DNA of 20,008 nt from positions 1-20,008 of the forward strand of contig CAYYEL010000041.1 in assembly GCA_964470845.1 (NCBI GenBank), read 5' to 3'. The DNA is from HGM04593 sp964470845. Lineage in GTDB: Bacteria > Bacteroidota > Bacteroidia > Bacteroidales > Bacteroidaceae. Positions 13,976 to 20,008 of this stretch are shown in pieces. Each line of letters opens with the position of its first letter. Positions within the stretch are counted from its first letter, which is position 1. The notes beneath the pieces were generated by a model that was given only the letters and a program-made list of their open reading frames with translations, was not told where the DNA came from and searched no databases. Position numbers and translations under genes: made by a program.

Positions 13976-15076
13976 TTATAAGCATTTTATTGGGTTTGTA
14001 CACACTGTGGTTGTGTGTATGGGCACATTGGGGAAATTCTCGCTCACTATTTTGTGTAGAATCTCTGTTGTATATTGTTCACTTTCGTAGTGCCCTATTA
14101 TTGCGTATATCATTTTATCGGTGTTGTCGAATAGCTCGTGGTAGCGTGCTTCACCGGTCAGATAGAGGTCGGCGCCTGCTGCAAGTGCTGCACTTGCGAA
14201 TGATGCTCCTGCTCCACCGCATAATGCGACTTTTTTTATTTTTTTTCCTCTTACGGGGGTGTGTTTTACGCATCCGGCGGCAAAGGTTTCTTTTATTTTT
14301 AATAGAAATTCTTTTTCGTCGCATTCTGTCTCAAGCTCGCCTATTATCCCCGAACCTGCTGTGTTCCAATTGTTTAGTATTGGGTAAAGGTCGTATGCCG
14401 GCTCCTCGTAGGGGTGTGCGTCAAGCAGGCTGCGCACTACTCTGCTTTTTATGTATGATGGCAGGATTGTCTCTATGCGTACCTCGGGTTCACTGTGTAT
14501 CTCGCCTACTTTACCGCAAAATGGGTTGCATCCTTCGCTGGCTCTGAATGTTCCTTGTCCCTCGGTGTTGTAGCTGCAACAGTCGTAGTTGCCTATTGCT
14601 CCGCAACCGGCGTCAAATAGTGCCTTACGCACCCTGTCGGCCTGAGTTGTGGGAACGTATGTTACTAATTTAAGCAATGAGTTTTCTTTTGGAACAAGGG
14701 TGTGTATGTTGTTGAGCTCTAATTTGGAGGCTATGTGATGGTTTACTCCGCCGAATGCATTGTCGAGGTTGGTGTGGGCCGAGTATATGGCAATGCCTTT
14801 GCTCAGTGCTTTTATAACGCATCGCTCGACGTTGTTTGCTCCTGTGATTCTCTTTAGTGGACGGAAAAGTAGCGGGTGATGTGATATAATAAGATTATAT
14901 CCCAACGCAACAGCCTCGTCTATAACCTCTTCTGTTACGTCCAGACACAATAAAACCCCTGTAATTTCCGCATCTGTTAATCCTATTTGCAGTCCGGCAT
15001 TATCGTATCCATCTTGCAACGGCAGAGGCGCGAACTTTTCAAGGGCGGTCGCTATCTCTTTAAGTTTAGTAGCCAA
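13976..15076 (-). CDS. Nif3-like dinuclear metal centre protein
   Basis: This is a member of the NIF3/YqfO family (also called the GTP cyclohydrolase I type 2 family), which forms hexamers with two metal ions per subunit. The biochemical role remains unsettled. The 366-residue length includes the central PII-like insertion found in YqfO-type members (about residues 130-240). Metal ligands visible by pattern are His66-His67 in 'ISHHPLLF', His101 and Asp105 in 'SAHTNLDNAFGG', and His329 and Glu333 in 'GHYESEQY'. It is the first gene of an operon with the zinc-ribbon gene and has the best promoter in the window. Confidence 0.92.
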   Translation of the reverse strand: MATKLKEIATALEKFAPLPLQDGYDNAGLQIGLTDAEITGVLLCLDVTEEVIDEAVALGYNLIISHHPLLFRPLKRITGANNVERCVIKALSKGIAIYSAHTNLDNAFGGVNHHIASKLELNNIHTLVPKENSLLKLVTYVPTTQADRVRKALFDAGCGAIGNYDCCSYNTEGQGTFRASEGCNPFCGKVGEIHSEPEVRIETILPSYIKSRVVRSLLDAHPYEEPAYDLYPILNNWNTAGSGIIGELETECDEKEFLLKIKETFAAGCVKHTPVRGKKIKKVALCGGAGASFASAALAAGADLYLTGEARYHELFDNTDKMIYAIIGHYESEQYTTEILHKIVSENFPNVPIHTTTVCTNPIKCL

Positions 15077-15092
15077 ATTCGCTTATTTTTTG

Positions 15093-15123
15093 CAAAAGTA
15101 CTATTTTTTTTCGATTCGGCAAA
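15093..15123 (-). promoter_or_regulatory. Promoter of the Nif3/zinc-ribbon operon
   Basis: On the minus strand, TTTG (15123-15120) is followed after 19 bases by TACTTTTG (15100-15093). Both boxes match the Bacteroidota consensus exactly. The ATG lies 16 bases after the -7 box, so the leader is only about 10 bases long. Confidence 0.7.
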
Positions 15124-15265
15124 ATTTAAGAAAATGTTTAATCTGAATTTATATACTATTTTGCTTATTTTGTTTTGCTGATTCCGGTAACTGCGTTTGG
15201 GGGGGGCTTTATATGTCTCTTTTTCGGCTTTTATTGTGTGTTTTTTTTGACGTCTGATTGTCTAT

Positions 15266-15312
15266 AAATAAGAGCAGGAGTATATCATTTGAATATGCTC
15301 CTGCTCTTATTT
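15266..15312 (-). terminator. Terminator of the aspS unit
   Basis: Positions 15266-15285 and 15293-15312 form a 20-pair stem with one G-T and a 7-base loop. It sits about 28 bases after the stop of the small membrane gene. The T-tract on the minus-strand side is short, but the stem is strong. Confidence 0.7.
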
Positions 15313-15340
15313 GTATTTTAAAGGGTGTTACTGATTGTTT

Positions 15341-15499
15341 TTATATGGTTTTTGCTCCCATAAAAAGCGGCAATATCATAAATGAGAGAAAAACCAGTAT
15401 CAGTACGATTATGGCAATGCGTGTAACTATTTTTCGATAGCTCTTTTGTGTTGCTTTGCGTTTTTTCGCATTGCTTTTCGTGATAACTTTTTTTGTCAT
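15341..15499 (-). CDS. Small basic single-helix membrane protein
   Basis: I do not recognise this 52-residue protein. Residues 1-26 are strongly basic (11 Lys/Arg, for example 'KSNAKKRKATQKSYRKIVTR'). Residues 28-47 are a hydrophobic helix (Ile/Leu/Val/Phe/Met-rich), and the protein ends 'MGAKTI'. The positive-inside rule puts the N terminus in the cytoplasm. The ATG at 15499 comes one base after the aspS stop, so it is probably translated by reinitiation. A longer frame from 15574 would lie inside aspS and is rejected. The coupling suggests a real gene, but a functional link with aspartyl-tRNA synthetase is not implied. Confidence 0.65.
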   Translation of the reverse strand: MTKKVITKSNAKKRKATQKSYRKIVTRIAIIVLILVFLSFMILPLFMGAKTI

Positions 15500-15500
15500 T

Positions 15501-17261
15501 TTATTTCTCTTTAAGGTCGAGTGCAATATTAAGTTCGTCGAGTTGCGAGGGTTCGAGTGCGGCAGGTGCGTCAATCATTGTGTCGCGTCCCGAATTATTC
15601 TTGGGGAATGCAATGCAATCGCGGATGCTGTCGAGGCCTGCAAAGAGGCTCACCCAACGGTCGAGACCATAGGCCAAACCACCGTGAGGAGGTGCACCGT
15701 ATTTGAATGCGTCCAAAAGCCAGCCAAACTGCTGCTGTGCTCGCTCGGGGGTGAATCCGAGAAGCTCGAACATCTTATTCTGCAATGTGCTGTCGAATAT
15801 ACGGATTGAACCGCCACCAACCTCTACTCCATTGATTACCATATCATAGGCATTGGCACGTACTGCGCCCATATCGGTGTCTAAGAGAGGAATATCCTCG
15901 GGCTTGGGCGAGGTGAAAGGATGGTGCATTGCCATATAGCGTCCCTCTTCCTCGCTGTACTCGAACAGGGGAAAATCTACTACCCACAGGCACGAGAAAT
16001 TGTTCTTGTCGCGCAGACCTAATTGGCCGGCAACCTCAAGGCGAAGCTCGCACAATTGTTTGCGTGTTTTCATTGTGTCGTCGCCACTGAGAATGAGTAT
16101 TAGGTCGCCCGGCTCGGCTGCAAAGGCTGCTTTCATCTGTTGCAGCGCCTCTTGCGAGTAGAATTTATCGACGCTCGATTTTACGTTGCCGTCGGCCTCG
16201 ATGCGTGCATATACCATTCCTTTGGCGCCAATTTGTGGGCGACGTACAAAGTCGGTGAGTGCATCGAGTTGCTTGCGTGTGTATGTGGCTGCTCCTTTGG
16301 CGCAGATGCCGCCAATGTATTCGGCGCTGTCAAAGACGGGGAATCCGTGTCCTTTCATAATGTCCATAAGCTCCACGAATTTCATCTCGAAGCGTGTGTC
16401 GGGCTTGTCGCTGCCGTAGTATTTCATTGCATCGTGCCAAGTGATGCGTGGGAAGGCTTCGGTGAGTTCTACTCCGCGAATGGTCTTGAACAGGTGCTTG
16501 GCCATTCCCTCGAAGAGTGAGATTACGTCCTCTTGCTCGACGAAACTCATCTCGCAGTCAATCTGTGTAAATTCGGGTTGACGGTCGGCTCTGAGGTCTT
16601 CGTCGCGGAAACATTTTACAATCTGAAAATAGCGGTCGAATCCCGAGACCATCAGCAACTGTTTAAATAGTTGGGGGCTCTGAGGCAGTGCATAGAATTG
16701 ACCGGGGTTCATACGCGAGGGAACGACAAAGTCGCGGGCGCCCTCGGGGGTTGAGCCAATGAGCATAGGGGTCTCTACTTCAATAAATCCCATTGAATCG
16801 AGGTAGCGGCGCACTTCCATTGTCATCTTGTGGCGTAGCTCAAGATTGCTGCGAACACACTCGCGACGTAGGTCGAGGTAGCGGTATTTCATTCGTAGCT
16901 CGTCGCCACCGTCGGTGTTGTTTTCTATGGTAAAGGGAGGGGTGTCGGCGCTGTTGAGAATGTTCAGAGTGTTTACAATTATCTCAATATCGCCTGTTGC
17001 TATATTGGGATTCTTGCTCTGACGCTCGCGCACCACTCCACTGGCTTGAATTACATATTCGCGTCCCAGATGCGATGCCTTTTCGCATAGTGCGGCGTCG
17101 CTATCTTCGCTGAATACAAGCTGTGTTATTCCGTAGCGGTCGCGAAGGTCAACAAAGGTCATTCCTCCCATTTTGCGTGCACGTTGCACCCAGCCGCTAA
17201 GGGTTACTTCTTTTTCTACATCGGCAAGCCTGAGCTCGCCACAGGTTGTTGTACGATACAT
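15501..17261 (-). CDS. aspS: Aspartyl-tRNA synthetase
   Basis: AspRS charges tRNA-Asp with aspartate. The 586-residue bacterial-type enzyme shows the N-terminal anticodon-binding OB fold ('LSGWVQRARKMGGMTFVDLR', 21-40). 'MKYRYLDLRR' (124-133) begins the class II core. Motif 2 runs from 'CFRDEDLRADRQPEFTQID' (217-235), the GAD insertion follows at about 280-410, and motif 3 is 'GLAYGLDRW' (about 528-536). The start at 17261 gives the expected N terminus. Residue 31 is Met where non-discriminating AspRS such as that of Pseudomonas has His, by recollection, which would favour an Asp-specific enzyme; this is a weak inference. The small membrane gene follows after one base. Confidence 0.97.
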   Translation of the reverse strand: MYRTTTCGELRLADVEKEVTLSGWVQRARKMGGMTFVDLRDRYGITQLVFSEDSDAALCEKASHLGREYVIQASGVVRERQSKNPNIATGDIEIIVNTLNILNSADTPPFTIENNTDGGDELRMKYRYLDLRRECVRSNLELRHKMTMEVRRYLDSMGFIEVETPMLIGSTPEGARDFVVPSRMNPGQFYALPQSPQLFKQLLMVSGFDRYFQIVKCFRDEDLRADRQPEFTQIDCEMSFVEQEDVISLFEGMAKHLFKTIRGVELTEAFPRITWHDAMKYYGSDKPDTRFEMKFVELMDIMKGHGFPVFDSAEYIGGICAKGAATYTRKQLDALTDFVRRPQIGAKGMVYARIEADGNVKSSVDKFYSQEALQQMKAAFAAEPGDLILILSGDDTMKTRKQLCELRLEVAGQLGLRDKNNFSCLWVVDFPLFEYSEEEGRYMAMHHPFTSPKPEDIPLLDTDMGAVRANAYDMVINGVEVGGGSIRIFDSTLQNKMFELLGFTPERAQQQFGWLLDAFKYGAPPHGGLAYGLDRWVSLFAGLDSIRDCIAFPKNNSGRDTMIDAPAALEPSQLDELNIALDLKEK

Positions 17262-17390
17262 ATTTATTCTGTTTGATTTTCAATGATTATACATCCGGGC
17301 TATTGTAATGCTTTCTTTGGCAATTGATAGCGGGGAATCAAATTAACAGGGGTTTTCAATGAAAAACTCTGTCTGTTTGTTTCGTGAGTG

Positions 17391-17398
17391 CAAAAATA
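17391..17398 (-). promoter_or_regulatory. -7 box of aspS
   Basis: On the minus strand this reads TATTTTTG, an exact TAnnTTTG match, 130 bases before the aspS ATG. No good -33 box is seen. The long leader (17262-17385) has no hairpin or T-box-like structure that I can identify. Confidence 0.45.
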
Positions 17399-17471
17399 GT
17401 GAAAAAAATAATATTATAGGTAAGAAGCTGTTTCAAATTACATAATATTATGTCGAGGGAATGTAAAATTA

Positions 17472-17511
17472 TTCCCCTGCTTATGCACACGGGGTACAAT
17501 AAGCAGGGGAA
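17472..17511 (-). terminator. Probable terminator of the Na/Pi transporter gene
   Basis: TTCCCCTGCTTAT (17472-17484) and its exact complement (17499-17511) form a GC-rich 13-bp stem with a 14-base loop. On the minus strand it is followed by TAATTTTAC. It lies about 100 bases after the transporter stop and before the aspS promoter. Confidence 0.6.
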
Positions 17512-17614
17512 GGCTTACAGTAATTAAGAAACAATTTCTAAATTCCTTTTAAAAAAGAATTTATAATTTCAATGACATAAGTTTAAGCAATTTTTATTTG
17601 TTTGTTGTGTGTGT

Positions 17615-19348
17615 TTATCTGTTGACGTAGGCTTTTTCGAGGTCTTGCGATACGTTTATCATAAAGTCGCCCATCTTTTCGAGTTGACTTATGATGTCCA
17701 GATAATATACGCTTGTCTGATAATTCTTGCCGTTGTTTTCAATCTCTTCAATCTCGGTGTCGCGCAGGTCGTTTCTTAGATTGTTTATGCGCTCCTCGGC
17801 ATTGTAAGCATTTGAAATCTCGACAAGCGTGCCATTATGTGCGGCAGCCAGATTCTCAATCATTACATCGTAGGCATTTTCGACTGCATCGACCATACTG
17901 TTGAGTTTTTTTATTGTATCGGCATCGAAACTCTTTTTGTGTACGTTGCGACGCGACAATATGCGGCTTATTGCCTCGCCCGAATCACCGAGAGACTCAA
18001 GCTCGCCGATAATCTTGTACATTGCTCTTATTCTCATAGAGGTGCTTTTGCTTATCTCCTCTGCCGAAACTGCGTTAAGGAATGTCGCAATCTCAAACTC
18101 TATACGGTCGGAAATTTCCTCATACTTTATCAATTTATTTCTCAGCTCCTCGAAGCGGTCGGGGTTACTCTCCTCTATTGCCATTTTTGCATACACAAGT
18201 CCGTTTCTGGATACTTGAGCAAAATGTACAATCTCGTCAAAAGCTTGCTCGGTTGCCAATTCGGGAGTTGCCACGGGGCCGGCCGAGATATATTTAAGTC
18301 GAAACATTTCGTTCTCTTGGTTGGCCGGAGTTTTTATAAGCCACACAACAACTTTCTCTATGTATTTTATGAACCACACCAAGAAAAGTGTATTTATTGT
18401 ATTAAACAGTGTGTGCAACATTGAGAGACCGTAAAGTGCAGCTGTGGCACTATCGGTGTTGGGCGCTACCACAGCAAAACCATCGCCCGAGGGATTGGGC
18501 AGACCGAAAATCTCTATAGTCCATCCAACCAACGCAAGGAAGGGCTTAAAGAATATAAGAGCCCAAGTAACACCAATCAGATTGAAGATTGTGTGCGACA
18601 TTGCCGCTCTTTTAGCTTGAGTATTTCCGACGGCTGCTGCAATATTTGCTGTGATTGTAGTACCGATATTCTCACCAAGAACCATTGCACAAGCCATATC
18701 AAAAGGAATCCAGCCCATACTGAGCATAATAAGAGTGATGGCCATTGTTGCCGATGACGATTGCAAAATAAGCGTTAGCACTGTTCCAAAAACAAGGAAT
18801 ATGATTACCGAACCGAATCCTTGATTCGACCAAGCACTTACAAATTCGAGCACCTCGGGTGTCTCGCCAAGGTCGGGAACCGACTCCTTCATAAACGAAA
18901 GACCAAGGAATAAAAGGCTGAATCCGACAATCAATTCGCCTATGTTGCGTCGTTGACTTCTTTTCGAACTTGAAAAAATAAATCCAAATAGCATTATTGG
19001 AACGGCCAGAATAGAAATATCGGCCTTGAATCCAAGCCACGAAACGAGCCACGCTGTTACTGTTGTACCAATGTTGGCACCCATAATGACGCCGATGGCT
19101 CTCGAAAGAGACAAAAGGCCGGCATTTACAAAGCTGACAACCATTACCGTTGTTGCCGACGACGACTGAATGACCGAGGTAATTCCAAGTCCCGTAAGAA
19201 CGGCTTTCAGAGGATTAGAGGTCATTGCCGAAAGCAAGCTGCGCAGTTTGTCTCCGGCTGCTTTCTGAAGTCCCGAGCTCATAAGGTTCATTCCATATAG
19301 GAACATTCCTAATGCTCCCAACAATGTGAAAATTTGCAAAAATTCCAT
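17615..19348 (-). CDS. Na/Pi cotransporter family protein with PhoU-like domain
   Basis: This 577-residue inner-membrane protein belongs to the NptA/YjbB-like sodium-phosphate cotransporter family. It has two inverted transport repeats, each with the signature QSSSAT (61-66 and 196-201) and a following 'GANIGTT' (90-96) or 'GENIGTT' (225-231). About eight to nine hydrophobic segments lie in residues 1-340. Residues about 355-570 are a soluble helical PhoU-like domain rich in Glu and Asn, ending 'LEKMGDFMINVSQDLEKAY'. In relatives it may carry out low-affinity phosphate uptake or efflux; direction and regulation cannot be told here. No pst/pho genes lie nearby. The ATG at 19348 is the natural start of the first membrane helix. 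Confidence 0.93.
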   Translation of the reverse strand: MEFLQIFTLLGALGMFLYGMNLMSSGLQKAAGDKLRSLLSAMTSNPLKAVLTGLGITSVIQSSSATTVMVVSFVNAGLLSLSRAIGVIMGANIGTTVTAWLVSWLGFKADISILAVPIMLFGFIFSSSKRSQRRNIGELIVGFSLLFLGLSFMKESVPDLGETPEVLEFVSAWSNQGFGSVIIFLVFGTVLTLILQSSSATMAITLIMLSMGWIPFDMACAMVLGENIGTTITANIAAAVGNTQAKRAAMSHTIFNLIGVTWALIFFKPFLALVGWTIEIFGLPNPSGDGFAVVAPNTDSATAALYGLSMLHTLFNTINTLFLVWFIKYIEKVVVWLIKTPANQENEMFRLKYISAGPVATPELATEQAFDEIVHFAQVSRNGLVYAKMAIEESNPDRFEELRNKLIKYEEISDRIEFEIATFLNAVSAEEISKSTSMRIRAMYKIIGELESLGDSGEAISRILSRRNVHKKSFDADTIKKLNSMVDAVENAYDVMIENLAAAHNGTLVEISNAYNAEERINNLRNDLRDTEIEEIENNGKNYQTSVYYLDIISQLEKMGDFMINVSQDLEKAYVNR

Positions 19349-19622
19349 AATTGATAAAATATTTAGATTGCTGATTAAGAAACGGTTAAAATTTCTACTT
19401 CTTAAATAATATTTCTTTTAGTGGTTTCTTGTATTCAAAAATTTTTACTCGGCACTTTACGCTTTTGAAAAAAGAAACATTTTGTTTTTATTATATGAAA
19501 TATTGGCAATAAAAATTTAAACTGTTTCTAAGATTTTTTATGTAAATTATAATAGGTGCAGGCTGTGTTCTTAACAGACAAGAATGAATGACAGCAATGA
19601 TACTTATTGAATAAAAAACGTA

Positions 19623-20008
19623 TTATTTTATCAGTTCCTCGACCTTGTCAATATTGTACACTTTTAACTCCGAGCAGGGCGCATACTCATAAGGTATATA
19701 TTCGAGCAGTTGCAGATAGGCCTTTCCCGAATCTTTGCTGTAATATACATCTAAGCGTATGGCGTTGCCAATCTCATTTTTGTCAATAAAAATTGTTTCG
19801 GGTGCCGACTTTACAGCTGCAACTAAAGCCTCTCTTTTGCTGTTGGCAAAGTAGAATTCTTTTTTTGAGTACTTTTTCCCATCCTCTACATTTTTATAGC
19901 AGCTCTTGAGAATGAAAATCATAATAATTCCCGAAATAAACACTATTGCACCTATTACATTAAGTGATACTCCCACAGGCGCTGCAATAAGAACGCTGCC
20001 TATTAGAA
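19623..20008 (-). CDS. Unrecognised membrane-anchored protein, 5' end outside window
   Basis: The frame runs from the stop at 19623-19625 to the window edge without interruption, so this is the C-terminal part (at least 128 residues) of a longer protein. Reading in from the edge, it begins 'LIGSVLIAAPVGVSL', then a hydrophobic helix 'VIGAIVFISGIIMIFIL'. A soluble part of about 90 residues follows, containing 'CYKNVEDGKKYSKKEFYF' and 'RLDVYYSKDSGKAYLQLLEY'. A GTG at 19976 could be read as a start but would cut into the hydrophobic region, so I regard the gene as 5'-partial. I do not recognise the family. Confidence 0.6.
   Translation of the reverse strand, partial: LIGSVLIAAPVGVSLNVIGAIVFISGIIMIFILKSCYKNVEDGKKYSKKEFYFANSKREALVAAVKSAPETIFIDKNEIGNAIRLDVYYSKDSGKAYLQLLEYIPYEYAPCSELKVYNIDKVEELIK

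Noticed and set aside
13945..14547. 200-codon plus-strand frame antisense to the Nif3-like gene
   Set aside because: It is a shadow of a well-supported gene, with Leu/Arg/Cys-rich low-complexity translation and no recognisable domain.
15199..15206. Run of eight G, a possible phase-variation tract
   Set aside because: It lies in intergenic DNA upstream of the Nif3 promoter and downstream of the aspS terminator, not in a coding or promoter region, so slippage has no obvious effect.
15258..15440. Plus-strand frame over the aspS-unit terminator
   Set aside because: It spans a hairpin terminator and is antisense to the small membrane gene; composition is that of a shadow frame.
17837..18424. 195-codon plus-strand frame antisense to the Na/Pi transporter
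   Set aside because: The transporter frame has clear family motifs; this one has none and is rich in Cys, His and Tyr as expected for an antisense frame.
1..20008. CRISPR array, tRNA, rRNA, insertion sequence or prophage
   Set aside because: I saw no regularly spaced repeats, no cloverleaf with a CCA end, no transposase or phage genes and no target-site duplications.

Overview
The window looks like ordinary chromosomal core sequence from a member of the Bacteroidota, most likely the order Bacteroidales. Three things point there. Several genes are preceded by the Bacteroidota-type promoter TTTG / 19-21 bp / TAnnTTTG and lack Shine-Dalgarno sequences. Intergenic DNA is very AT-rich. The gene content fits: single-gene trmD, pyrK-pyrD, gyrA followed by a TPR protein, and a zinc-ribbon/Nif3 pair. 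I cannot name the genus. No tRNA, rRNA, insertion sequence, prophage, CRISPR array or defence system is visible.

Layout. Positions 117-1124 carry holA (DNA polymerase III delta), closed by a strong hairpin terminator. A 0.9 kb AT-rich gap follows, the most structured non-coding part of the window. It holds a perfect 49-bp palindrome, a cluster of TTGTAAAT octamers and a good promoter for an XRE-type regulator (2049-2627). The 12-mer in the regulator's leader is also present in both palindrome arms, which suggests a self-regulating unit, though this is inference. Next come the overlapping pyrK-pyrD genes (pyrimidine synthesis), then convergent trmD (tRNA m1G37 methylation), then gyrA with a downstream exported TPR protein, probably co-transcribed. 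Two terminators separate these from a convergent class I aminotransferase at 9705-10904.

The right half is mostly on the minus strand. A Dus tRNA-dihydrouridine synthase (11403-12332) is divergent from a TlpA-like thioredoxin lipoprotein (12468-13067). A Nif3-family gene and a coiled-coil zinc-ribbon gene form an operon read leftwards (15076 to 13139). aspS is followed after one base by a 52-residue single-helix membrane peptide. A Na/Pi cotransporter with a PhoU-like tail occupies 17615-19348. The right edge cuts an unrecognised membrane-anchored protein whose 5' end lies outside the window. The 274-bp gap at 19349-19622 shows no clear promoter or hairpin.

Functionally the region is housekeeping: replication and topology (holA, gyrA), tRNA maturation and charging (trmD, dus, aspS), pyrimidine synthesis (pyrK, pyrD), amino-acid metabolism, phosphate transport and extracytoplasmic redox. 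I found no convincing new multi-gene system. The points most worth a second look are the palindrome/octamer region upstream of the XRE gene, the missing cis-proline in the TlpA-like protein, the hairpin in the gyrA leader, and the small peptide coupled to aspS.
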